This document shows, in pieces, positions 27,484 through 38,960 of a stretch of DNA of 64,000 nucleotides (the stretch's first letter is position 1; every line of letters starts with the position of its first letter). This stretch comes from Hybos culiciformis. Its lineage: Eukaryota; Arthropoda; Insecta; Diptera; Hybotidae. The stretch spans positions 24,451,052-24,515,051 of the forward strand of contig OZ023275.1 in assembly GCA_964007475.1 (NCBI GenBank), read 5' to 3'. Under the pieces are notes generated by a model. It was not told where the DNA came from and did no database searches. It saw only the letters and a list, made by a program, of their open reading frames with translations. The position numbers and the translations under genes are program-made.

Positions 27484-27911
27484 ATTTTATATCAGCTTTT
27501 CCGGGAAATTAATAATTTTTTTGATAATTAAGTTTTTAAGTTTTGAAGGGTAAAGCTTTTTTTTTTTTTGACTGTTAAACATAGAAAGTAAGAATTTCAG
27601 TTCAAGTGTTTTTGGATGATAAAATGTAACAAGATTTTGTTGGTGTTACCGATAATTTTTTTTGTTTACAAGGATGTCAATTAAAATTATAAATTATTTT
27701 ATATCAGCTTTTCCGGGAAATTAATAAATTTTTTTTTGATAATTAAGTTTTTTAAAATTTTGAAGGAGAAAGCTTTTTTTTTTTTTTGACTGTTTAAGAT
27801 AAAAACAAGAATTTCAGTTCGAGTGTTTTTGGATGATAAAATGTAACAAGATATTGTTAGTGTTACCAATATTTTTTTGCATACAACGATGTCAATTAAA
27901 ATTGTCAATTA
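27484..27911. repeat. Two-copy tandem duplication, period about 212 bp
   Basis: Copy 1 (about 27484-27695) and copy 2 (about 27696-27911) share long blocks in the same order: TTTTATATCAGCTTTTCCGG, GATAATTAAG, a T-run followed by GACTGTT, GAATTTCAGTTC, GTTTTTGGATGATAAAATGT and GATGTCAATTAAAATT. They differ by scattered substitutions and by lengths of T-runs. The start of the block aligns at offset 212. No coding capacity is seen; an open frame on the minus strand at 27699-27908 is accidental. Confidence 0.9.
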
Positions 27912-30900
27912 TAAAATTAATAAATTCCATATCAGATAAAAAAAATAAAATAAAAATTTTACAATAAATTATTGCTAAAACGCAAACTTTAACAATTTTA
28001 TTGATTTTTAGATACATTTATGGAATGATTTTTTTTATATTATTTATATTAAAAAAAAAAAAAACATTTTTTTTTTTTTTTTACTTTATAAATCATTTTT
28101 TTTTTTTTTAGCATGAGTTTCAGTTTATTCAACTTATCAAAAAATGATTAGTTTAATTTTTGCCTTATTAGTTTACTATTTTAGTTGTTTTTTTTTTTTT
28201 ATCTAACAACATTATATCTAATTTTCGTTGTCAGTTTATATTTTAGTTATGTTAAAAAATTTTTTTTTGATTTATTGTCTTTTCTTTCGAGTAGTCAAAA
28301 AGTGTTAAAAAAAAAAACCAAATTATATTTTATGGTTATTTTACAAATGAATTACAAATATTATATATGCGAAAAGAGAATAAAATATGTTTTTTTTTTA
28401 AGCAAAAGAGAGAAATATAAGTCTGCAATTATTTGAAGAAAGCCTACTTCGTGCTAATCCTAGAATTAGAAAGCAAGATTTTTTTCAAACGAGAGCTTAT
28501 CACTTTCTACATAAATTTCCCTTCTAATCAAAATCGTATTGAATTTTTTTCTTTCAAATAAAATAAAAAATTAATTTCGACTGAAATACGCTTAGCAAAA
28601 AAAAAAATAAATCAATTTTTTTTTCTTCTTAATTTTCATATTTATAAAAAAAAAAAAATCCGACATCTGATTTCTTCAATTTATGGTTTCTCTTATTTTA
28701 TTCTTAATTCAGGTAGTTTTCTTTCATTCATTTGTAACATATCTTCTTGTATTTTATTTATAATTTTATATTCATGTTTTTTTTTTTTTTTTTACATAAA
28801 TAAAGAAAAAAAAATTTTTTAAAGGAAAACTGGTTTTAAAGGGCCGCAGTCAAAAAAACAAAAAATATGTTTTTCAGTAATAAAGGAGGAAAATAATAAA
28901 ATATGTTTATTTTTCTGAAAAAAAAAAAAAAATATATATCTATATCTTATTCTAAGAATTTAAGTCTTTTTTTTTTTATGCGTAATGCAAGACCAATTTA
29001 TAATCATCATCATGTTAAATGAAGCAAGGGGAAAATTACTGAGTTCTCAAAAGAACGAGAAAAATTAAAATTAAAATTTTTTAAATAGCTTTAGATTTTA
29101 ATATTAAAATTTTGATGCATAATGCACAATATAAGTAGAATTATATGACATTTTTTTTTAATTTTCTTTAATTTTGATTAACATAATAAAAAAAAAAAAA
29201 TCTACATATTATATTATGTGGTTAAATTACGTTATCAATCTAAAAAAAAAATAATAAAAAAAATAATATTCACAATATTTTGCATAATTTGGTGTTGATG
29301 TCGTCATTATAATTAATTGGAATTTTCAATTTTTTGACTCAAAATTAACTATTATCGAGTTTTTAGTAATTGTGCAAGGCAAGGAAAATACTTGAAATAC
29401 TTTACTTTCTTGTGGCTTGTAAATACACAAAAACCTTTTTTTTTAATCCCCATAAATCGTCGTCATAAACAAGATGATAGATATAATTCAATATATAGGT
29501 GCAGGTAAGTTGTATATAATTTGATATTGAATATGACAAGCAAAAAAAAACATTTCGCTAGTTTGATTTTTTAGCAACAAAGGAATATTAACAAAAAAAA
29601 CTCCCATAATTTTAACAAATGTTCAAGAAAATTTAGAAAATATAAAAACGGAAATATAAAAATTTAATTGATAAACGTACGTAATATTCATAATTAGGTT
29701 TATGTACTTTTATTATAAATGAGAATTTCCTTAAAAAAAAAAAATAAATAAAATAAAAATAAATTATATTTTCTTATCTTAATTGCTGAGAATTCTAATT
29801 CTTGTAAGACATAAGATATTATGAACTTAATTGAGCGAAAATAAACGAACTTATGAAAAAAAAAAACAATATTTTGAAATTTTCATAAATCTTTTTTTTT
29901 TTTAATGTTTTTAATTGCAAAACAGCTGTTGAAGAAGCAGCCAGCAATTGAAAAAGGTTATTCTGATTAAAGTAAAAAAAAAAATAAAAAACTATAATCA
30001 AAAGTATATATTTGATTGAAGTGTGGCAATAGTGCAAGTTCTGTTTATTCGTTGTATCTTTTTTTTCCCTTGCATTTGTATCTTTGAAAAAAAAAAAAAT
30101 TTTTTTTTGTTTATTTTCAAGGAAAATTAAAAAATTTTTTTTAGCCCTTTGCATCTTTATTACATATTTTCCTTACAAACATTTTTTTTTTTTTTGTTCT
30201 TGTTCGAGTTCCCCATCAATATATGAAATACATATAATTTTTTTTTTTTGGAATAATAAGGGAACAAAGATAAATGACGAGAAGAAAAATAACAAAAAAA
30301 AAAAAAAATTGAAAACTCATTTTTGCTTTGTATGCGTAACACAAGAAGGAAATTATATGTATCGCACTATCGCGTACTTAATGTTTTTTTCCAGATACTT
30401 TTTTTTATGCTTTTTAATGCTCTCTTTCTCTCTCTCGTTCTAGTTTTGTTCGATTTTATCGAATTATTAATAATAATATATATTTTACTATCGTTAAATT
30501 TCTCTCTTTTTGATGTTTTCTTTTTTTTTTGTTATGCTAAAATCTTTATTTTGTTCTCTTTTCAATTTATGTTTTATTTGAAGGGTGCATTACATATTTA
30601 GATCTTATTCTGGTAATATTTTTTTGTTTTTTCTTCTTTTTCTTCTTCAGAATAAAAAAAAAAAATTTCCATTAATATTAGTGTCTTTTTTTTTTTATTT
30701 GAAAATAAATAAAAATAATTTCTAAATTTTTCTTTTTTTTAGATATATTTTGTTTGATTATATGATTATTTTTTGATGTAAAGCAATTATGGAAAATTTT
30801 TAAAGGGAAATGAAAAATTTTGTTATTTTTTTTTTTTTTTGTAAATCTCAGAATTATATAAAATTCCTTAAAAGAATTGGAATTTAGAAAATGTCAATTT

Positions 30901-31510
30901 TGTTTTTTTTTTTGAAAGGTTTAATTATTAACAATGAGACAAAAATCTTTGTACAAATTTTGTAAACAAAAAAAAATTTTGGTCAAGATTATTAATTAAA
31001 ATATACTATCTTGATCGAAGTAACTAACTTTATTTCTACTTTTAGTTTGCTTTTATATTTGAAAAATAAACATTACATTTATATATATTAAGTATAAGCA
31101 ACTAAGTGTATAAGTATAGTATTATATTTCTAAGTCATATTGTTTTTTTTTTCACATCAGCTGTTACAATATTTTGTTATTATTGCAACACGAGTTATAT
31201 ATTTTTTATTAATTCAATTTTGAACGTCTTAAGCAAAATTTTCGCTATATCTATATAATTTCTAAATCAATAAAACTTGATTTGAATTTTGAGAATTAGA
31301 AAGTTAACTTCCTTATAATAAACAGATTTGGAATGAAAAATTTATTGAAGTCTCAATGTTAGTAATCTATCGAAAATTACCTTTTTACATAATACCAAGA
31401 TTTACGAAAATTCATTTTATAATCGACATTAAATTGCAGGTTAAAGTTTTTTTGTACTAAAATTGTAGGAAATTTTTCATACGCTAATCGTAATTCATTT
31501 ACATAATATT
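27912..31510. other. Homopolymer-rich noncoding stretch downstream of inx2
   Basis: This is the densest part of the window for runs of ten or more T or A. Overlapping open frames at 29819-30601 on both strands translate to lysine- or phenylalanine-rich strings caused by these runs and are not genes. Confidence 0.7.
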
Positions 31511-31637
31511 TTTATTCCATGTTTTATTTACCTTTTTCGTTTTGAGAAAAAAAAAAACAATCGAAATTATTTTTGTTTTTTTTTTTTTAAATTAACAATA
31601 AATTTTTTTTTCATATTTTTAAATTTTTATTTTTGCA
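31511..31637 (-). other. inx2 3'UTR with candidate poly(A) signals
   Basis: After the inx2 stop codon (31640-31638), the minus strand contains AATAAA hexamers at 31631-31626 (too close to the stop to be likely), 31528-31523 and 31516-31511. The last two are the better candidates for the cleavage signal. In such AT-rich DNA the hexamer also occurs by chance, so the exact 3' end is not fixed. Confidence 0.35.
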
Positions 31638-32717
31638 CTAAACAATTTCTTTACCATCTAATTTGGCCGATAAATCGGCTATAATTTCTTTGAAAATTAA
31701 TGGATCAATATTTTTACCCAATTGATAGAGAACAAACCAATCACCAATTTGACATTTATTAGCTATATTTTCAATATCACGTTGATCAGACAGTCTTGAT
31801 CTAGCCCGTAGTAATGTTAGACGAACTTTTGGTGCGGCAACAACTAAAATTCGATAAATCAATGAAATTCCAGATAAAATACTCAATACAATTAACCAAA
31901 ACCATAAAAACACATAAATTTTCTCATTGACAATATTCAGTGGCAGTACACAGAGGCCATCGAACTTCTGCACCGAACCAGATGGACCATATTTATGGAA
32001 TGTACATTTAGTTACTTTTGGAAAAACTCTAGCCATTGGATCAATACGTTCATCGGGTTCCATTTCAGTGAATTTCAATACATCGCTACCGTATGTTGAA
32101 AATTCACCATCCAAAAAGAAATCAACAAAATATATTTGTCCAATGACATTTATGAAATTCAACATTTCACAAATGAAAAATCTAAATGCATAGAAATTAT
32201 GACGATGTAAATTCTCTGCAAAATAATCAACAAGAATTTTTTTTCGATCATTTTTACAATCCTCATTGACAATTGGGCAATTCAAATCCAATACTAACAT
32301 TTTAATTCGGCCACCTTCCCAGGACTTCCATAAATAACGTGGCACATAGAATAGAATTGCTTGGAAAAATAGCACAAAACATACCCACTGATAATATTTA
32401 TGATATTTAACTTCATCAACGTCTTCAACATGCGAACCAACACCCGGCTGTACAACATCACGACCTGTTATGCCGGTTAATTTTTCGGGAATTGTAAATG
32501 TTGAATAAATCCAACAGTATGTGTCCATAACATTTAATGGAATTTCATCGACAATACAATCAATTGGATCACCGATATATTGGCGTGATGTTACTAGCAA
32601 TGAAAATGCCACCAAAATGATGACAGTAGCTTTGTAATGCATTCGAAAGATATTATTATCGATGCATACTTGATCGATTTTAAGGAGCCCCTTAACGGAG
32701 CCAAATACATCAAACAT
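31638..32717 (-). CDS. Inx2: Innexin-2 (gap-junction channel subunit)
   Basis: This encodes a 359-residue innexin. Innexins are four-pass membrane proteins that form hemichannels and cell-to-cell gap junctions in invertebrates. The hydrophobic segments I see are near residues 29-44, 111-130, 179-200 and 266-292. The family signature YYQWV is at 108-112 at the start of the second segment. The conserved cysteine pairs of the two extracellular loops are C54/C68 and C238/C256. The N-terminus MFDVFGSVKGLLKIDQ, the loop block around VFPKVTKC (231-238) and the tail NKCQIGDWF (320-328) are nearly identical to Drosophila Inx2 as I know it. The length fits too (Drosophila is slightly longer, ending in a different tail). 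The whole coding region is one exon with no frameshift. The start is fixed by the conserved N-terminus. Known roles of Inx2 in flies are epithelial, glial and germline-soma coupling, often as mixed channels with Inx1 or Inx3. Inx7 lies about 15 kb away in the opposite orientation. Confidence 0.98.
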   Translation of the reverse strand: MFDVFGSVKGLLKIDQVCIDNNIFRMHYKATVIILVAFSLLVTSRQYIGDPIDCIVDEIPLNVMDTYCWIYSTFTIPEKLTGITGRDVVQPGVGSHVEDVDEVKYHKYYQWVCFVLFFQAILFYVPRYLWKSWEGGRIKMLVLDLNCPIVNEDCKNDRKKILVDYFAENLHRHNFYAFRFFICEMLNFINVIGQIYFVDFFLDGEFSTYGSDVLKFTEMEPDERIDPMARVFPKVTKCTFHKYGPSGSVQKFDGLCVLPLNIVNEKIYVFLWFWLIVLSILSGISLIYRILVVAAPKVRLTLLRARSRLSDQRDIENIANKCQIGDWFVLYQLGKNIDPLIFKEIIADLSAKLDGKEIV

Positions 32718-33180
32718 TGCGACGGCTTTTTATTTAACTGTTTTTTTTAATTTTTAGAAAAAAATTTAGATAAAAATTAATGATAGTGATATTTGAAAAA
32801 AAAAAAATTTATATATATGTATAAATTAAGATTTTTAAGTTTCTTCAAGTTAAGTAGTTTTTTTTTTTTATGATTATTAAAATTATTTTTTAAATACTTT
32901 TTTTGTTTATTTATCTTCTTTTTTTTTTTGATATCCTTGTTTTATTATTTGTTTACTTTTCGCACATTATTGAATTATTAATAATATAATAATACTATAA
33001 ATTTTTTGTGTGTATCTCTTTCATGAAGAACTTAAAAACGTCTGATTGTTAAATGAACTAAATTCTCGAATATGATCTTCATTGAATTAAAAATTATTTC
33101 TTAGTTTTTCTATTTTTTTTTTTTTTATTATTATCAAAACTGCAAGAAAAAAAATTATTTTTAAATTTTATTTTACTTAC

Positions 33181-33292
33181 TCTAAGCTTGAGTAATATAA
33201 TTTTTATGTTTTTTTTTTATTTAAAGAAATTTTTTTTTTTTTTAATGATTTTTTATGTTTTTCTTTATTTTAATCAAAAAAGTAAAATTTAT
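33181..33292 (-). other. Candidate noncoding first exon of inx2
   Basis: On the minus strand the segment from the putative start near 33292 runs to a donor AGA|GTAAGT, with the GT at 33180-33179. A possible acceptor AAACAG lies at 32738-32743, 20 bases before the inx2 ATG. It lacks a pyrimidine tract, so it is weak. This would leave a 5'UTR intron of about 440 bases. A noncoding first exon would explain why the ATG itself has no promoter-like sequence directly upstream. Confidence 0.3.
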
Positions 33293-33345
33293 GACACGCG
33301 CTCACACTACTTTTTAAATACCGCGGAGCGCACGGTTCGGATATA
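33285..33345 (-). promoter_or_regulatory. Candidate core promoter of inx2
   Basis: A short GC-rich spot (about 33294-33340) stands out in very AT-rich surroundings. It reads on the minus strand as GCGCTCCGCGG, then TATTTAAA (33320 down to 33313), then GTGAGCGCG. The TATA-like box is about 28 bases upstream of an initiator-like TCA whose A is near 33292. It lies about 570 bases upstream of the inx2 ATG on the correct strand. This is inference from composition and position; no transcript data are available. Confidence 0.4.
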
Positions 33346-36300
33346 AATTCGTAACTGTTTTTTTACTAAAGCCTGTTTAGAAAATAATGAATTTATGAGA
33401 GGTATTTTGTTGATTTGAGTCTCCCCACTCTAAAATTTTTTATATCTTCAATGAATGAAATTTTACATTGAATTAATATTTGAATTTTTTTTTTTTTTTT
33501 ATAAGTATGCTACATAGATTTTATATTTTATAAATTTGTGTGCATATTTAGGTAAAAAAAACTTTTTGTGTTTGTCTGTATGTGCGATAATGTCGCTGAC
33601 TGTAGGCTTATGTTAGTATGTATTTATGATTGTTTTGAAAAAGGAGAAAAAACTAGTTTTGTTTTGAAAAAGTATCTTTTTTATTTTTTTTTGTTATTTT
33701 TGTATGCTACACACTAACACAATAACTAAAAAACCGAAAACTTGTTTGGGAGAACTTTAAAAATTAATGTTGAACAAAATTTTTTTTTGCAATTTTTAAG
33801 TAGCGCTCTTTTAAATGCTCGATCTTAATATAAAAGCAAAAAAAAGTGTATATCTTTTTTTTCAAACATAGGTACCTCAATATGGAGAAAAAATTAGGAG
33901 AAAAAAAAAAACAACTCATCGCTAACCTGAAATGAGCGTAAATCAGGGAGCGAGCAAAGATCAATTTAAGAATGAAAAAAAAAAATTTAAATTACAAAAA
34001 TTTTTAAATTGAATAAAATTTAACAAAGGGAAAAATTATGTTGCTTACATTTTTTTTTTTTTTCTTTTTTTTTTATAATAAAATTATGTTTTTTAGGCAC
34101 AATTTGAAAAATATGTCTAATTAATCATTAGCATACTACTAATTACTAATTGGTCAAGACAATATATACATATATTTTTTTTGATTTTTTTTTAATGGCA
34201 TTGAACTCGGTATAGTACCGACAGGCGTATAGGTGTCAATTAACAAAAAAAAAAAAAAGAGAAAATAATTAAAAAAAATTTTTGTTTTATGGGAAAAAAT
34301 TTCGTTTTCATTTTTTGTTACACAGACAGGACAGAATGATCATTTTTCTGCTTTAAAAGGTATATAATATATTATACTAAACTATGCATACACATGCATA
34401 TGTCACATATGTGTATACCTAATAAAGAAGATCAAATATATACCTATCCTATATGCGCTCGAAGTTCAAACTTAAACGAAAGAAATATTTAGTAATCCAT
34501 AACATTTCGATTTAAGATACTTTAATTTTAAGATACAAATTTTCGATCACTCAAAAAAATTTAAAATATATAAATTTTGTATAAAAATTTATTTCGAACC
34601 TTTACTGGTTGAGAGCCTCTTACTCACAATTCCAAAATTGTAAAACCTCATTCTGTAGTCGTCGTGAAAATGGACGAGATTGCGCATATTTTGGCATACA
34701 AAAAACTCAAATTGATCAAACAGTTATAAGCATTTTAGTGGTGGATGGAAGGAAATTTAATGACAACACATAGAAAACAGTTTAAAAGCAAACACAGGTC
34801 ATCGCTGTTTAGTACGATATCAAATCGCCAAAACGTTAGTAACACTCAAGAATAATAATAAATGTCTGATGTTTCCAAGGCAAAAACAAGGACATGATAT
34901 GTTTAATATTATTCTGTTATCATAATATAAGTCATAGAAATAAATGAGCTGATTTTTTTTTTTTTCAGAAAATTATTATTAGAACATATACTGGTATTAA
35001 TAATATCAGTTTTAGTCCTAAATTAAAGAAAGTTATAAATAGTGGTATGTATTAGCAACTGTTTAAACAAAAATTGTTTTTCTTATCTAAATAACAACAA
35101 TAATTTAATAAATCATTTGTTTTCCTTTTTGATTAGGCTTTTTATTTTGTTTTAAAAAATACGCTTTAAACTGCACGTTTATCGCGTTATTATATAAATA
35201 TATGCAAGTTGTATATGATGAATTTTCGATTTTATTTATAGGAAATTGCATTAGAAATTTTTTACCTCATTGTGTTTATTTATAATTAAAAAAAAAAATT
35301 TAGATAATTTTTAAGAATTAACACAATTTTTAAGAATTGTTATTAAGTAATGTAGAAACTAATGCTAAATTAATAAGATTATATAATTAACAGTTGCACT
35401 TGTTTGCATATAATTCAAAATATTTCAAAGATAAACAAAAGGAAATACTATTTTCTGTGTCATGTTTTATTGCACAAATTAATTAACTGATTTTATATAA
35501 TGTAAAAAAATGTTAAGTGCACGTATCCATGTAATTCCATAGATGAGTTATACAAGGACATTATTTTGTGTTTCAATTCAATATCTATCATTTGTCAACG
35601 AATAGGTACTCGAAAGATCTAGATATCCTAAAAATTTTTTAAGAATTTATTAATAATTTTTTTTTTTTTAATTTCTTCTTTTTTTTCTTCTTTTTTTTTG
35701 ATAGACATTTGAATTAAAACTTCAGAAATTTAGTCACGTGAAAATTTTTATTTAAGTATGTTGTATCTCTATAACCATAATTTGAATATATATATATTAA
35801 TTTGAAAACCAATCACGTATAAAATTATGTACATACACTAGTTTTTGGTAAATGTCCATTCATTCAGTTATATTCCAAGAAAAATTAGTATATATATAGT
35901 ATGTATAATAATTTGATTAATAGAATGGCATCGTCTGTACACATATTATTTATATTCCCATCTAACAAAAAAGTCTCGTTTTATGAATTTTCTTGCAGAG
36001 AAATTTTATTGATGTTGTTATTGCAACTAGCGAACAACAGATTATAATTTTGTAATTATCTGTTTTCGGATCTTTTTCGATTGAACATTTTTACCTTTTG
36101 ATTCTAATTTTGAACGATAATATACTGTAATTAAAATTTTTATTTGGCTCTAATTAACTATGTGCAACCAAATCCCACATGACATTTCAAATTTCTTCTT
36201 TGTAGTTGAGACCGTTCGTTCCGTCATTATTTTTTGGCTTAAAAAAAATGTTTCCTACCTTGAATTTGTTTAATTTACGCTTCTTCGTTATTCTTAAAGG

Positions 36301-38887
36301 CATACATATTAAGTATAATCTATACAAGCACAAAAAACAAATCACCAAGATTTTAGATTTTAGGCAGAAGGATTCTTAGGTTTTGAATTTCACATAATAA
36401 GTTTCCTTAATAAGCCACCAACAGTCAAGTCAAAGTTAAACGTATTTACTTCAACATTGACAACGAATATTGAAAGAAAAAAAGTTAAAAGTTATAAGGG
36501 GTTTAAATGCAACTGGTTCTTGTATTGATATGGTTAAAAAATTAACCAATTAGTTTTACGAATATTTGGGCAAATGCTAATAAGGTAGTTTAAATTTAAA
36601 GATGTGGTAACTTAATATTTTTAGTCAGATTAAACATTAAGAAGCTTAATTTTCTAGGAAAAATCTGGGCGGTCAATAAGTAGTTTAATTTTTATATTAT
36701 ACATTTAAAAAATATTACTCAAAAGATTGAAATTAATACTGCGTAAGACAGATAGAATGATGTCTTTCTTTTATACCAAAAATTATTTTATATATTGTTA
36801 TAATTATCGAAAAAATTATCTCCATGCAAGTTATATGGTAATTAAACCAGACATCGGGTATCTTAACCAATATTTTATTTATAGGTTGAATATTTATATT
36901 TTCATAACCGCACATTATTTTTAAGCTAAATGTCATATCCCTTATGTATGTAAAAATATTTTGTTTTATGTGCGATATTATTTATAAAAATAAAAATCTT
37001 TTTGCGTAAAATTATTTTAATATTTATGTCATGAAAATATTTATATCGACATCATAATTTTGTGTGTTATACTCTTATAGTAGAAGGTATATCCATAAAA
37101 AACTAAAATTTTAGTAATTTTGGAAAAAATGCAATTACATAAATTAAATGATATTGACGCGTTGTTAAAAATTTTTTTATGATCTATGTTACATAATACA
37201 TATGTATAATATGTTCAATAATTAGAAAAAAATTATTTGTTTTTTATCACATAATAAACATTACTCGAACAGAAAGTAATGGTATAGGCACTATTTCATT
37301 TTCCATATGTTTTTTATACTACGACTTAATTATGAAACTAAAATTTTGCGATAATGCTGTAATTCCTATAGTATTTTTATTGAATACGCTTAAGATTTTA
37401 ATTTTCTTTGAAATTAGATATAATATTAAGTAATTTTATTGAAAATTTAAGCTTAATAAAAAGATAATCTTTATCTCACATAATGATATTAAATATTTAT
37501 TAAATAATTGCCATACTAATATACCCTAAAGACAGCTTGAAGTATTTGATAGATCGATCAAATAATTTCAAAAGTTTTAGTTTTTCGAAAAATTTAATAA
37601 AAATAAATTAGGATCTGTACATATTTAAGTAATTTATATATTAATCATTATATTATGTGTACACTACAAATTATGTGTTAAGCATAGTATATTTTTATGT
37701 ACCTAACTACTACCTACTATATTTATCGTGTCTGCAGTTAAAAAAAATTTATTAGTATTATTATAGGTTTCTAACTCTAGAATTATAATTATTAATACTC
37801 ATAAAAATTTTTATACTTTAATGACCTTGCTTCTTAGGATTAAATTTCAATAAAAAAAAAAATTTAAAAATTAATTTAGTAGAGCATGAATTGAAAACAG
37901 AAAAAAAAAATTCAGATTTGCAATTCATTGCAAAAATTGATCAAAAAAAAAAGTCTGAAACTATATCATATGACCAGGTAGAGGAAAAATAAAATAAAAT
38001 TAGAAACCAAGCAAGTGTTTATGATTTTTTTTTATTTAAGATTTCTTAATATTAGCCCAATTTATTAGTTATGGTTAATAATAAAGTTTGGTAGACTAAT
38101 ATAACAAAGTAAAAATATATAGAAATATATATACAAATTTGATAAGAACAGGTAATTATTTTAATGCCTTGTTACAGTACATACATATCTTCTCAATGTC
38201 TTTAAAATTGTAATTGACTCAATTACTCATAAAATTTAGAATTTTAGGTATCAATATCATATTGGTCTGCACTTTCAGCATATAGTTAATATAAAATCTT
38301 ATTTAAAAAAAAAGATAATTTGTGAATTATAAATTTATTTTATTGAAAAAAAATAAAAATTTATTGCATATGTTTCTTCAATCGATCAAATATTTTAACT
38401 TGTTACTTTATAAAATTATTATTGGTATTTGTATATATCAATATACATGTTTAATGCTTGAGGACTCATCACAAAGATGAACAATACTAATGTCACGTAT
38501 GTAGGGTAATTTTTCTAATTGAACATTGCTCTAGTCACTAAAATATGATTTTTCGACATATTATTTACGTTATCATATTTATTTTACTCAATTTTATGAA
38601 TAATAAATACAATATGGTCATTGATTTTCGTAGTAATAAAAATAAAATCATGCTGAAAATTTTGAAAATTTAGATTATCAAAAAGTGACTTAATTGCTTT
38701 TTAACTAAAGTCCAATTAAACTAAAGTGAAAGTTATAATAAAGTAAATATTTCTGGAACAGAAAGTAATAATATTAAAAATATTTCCTAGTAAATTTAAG
38801 TTTTAAATGAAGAATGTATCTTTACAAATATGAATCAAATTATGAAAATACATTTATTTGTGTTATTGGCATTAAAATAATTTTTTG

Positions 38888-38960
38888 TAGACCACAACAA
38901 TTTAATAAACACAAGACTTGTGCTTGACTTTATAATATTTACTTTTGTGGTTGTGGTCTA
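38888..38960. repeat. Short inverted-repeat unit, TA-flanked
   Basis: TAGACCACAAC at 38888-38898 is mirrored by GTTGTGGTCTA at 38950-38960. Similar AATAATTT sequence lies on both outer sides. It could be a tiny TA-target element or a chance inverted repeat. Confidence 0.35.

Noticed and set aside
29472..29510. Perfect CAG|GTAAGT donor at 29505 preceded by an ATG-starting open stretch
   Set aside because: No convincing exon chain or downstream acceptor partner was found, and the open stretch is only about ten codons.
29819..30601. Several overlapping open frames of 60-119 codons on both strands
   Set aside because: Their translations are lysine- or phenylalanine-dominated strings produced by long A and T runs.
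31927..32193. 88-codon open frame on the plus strand
   Set aside because: It is the antisense shadow of the inx2 coding region.
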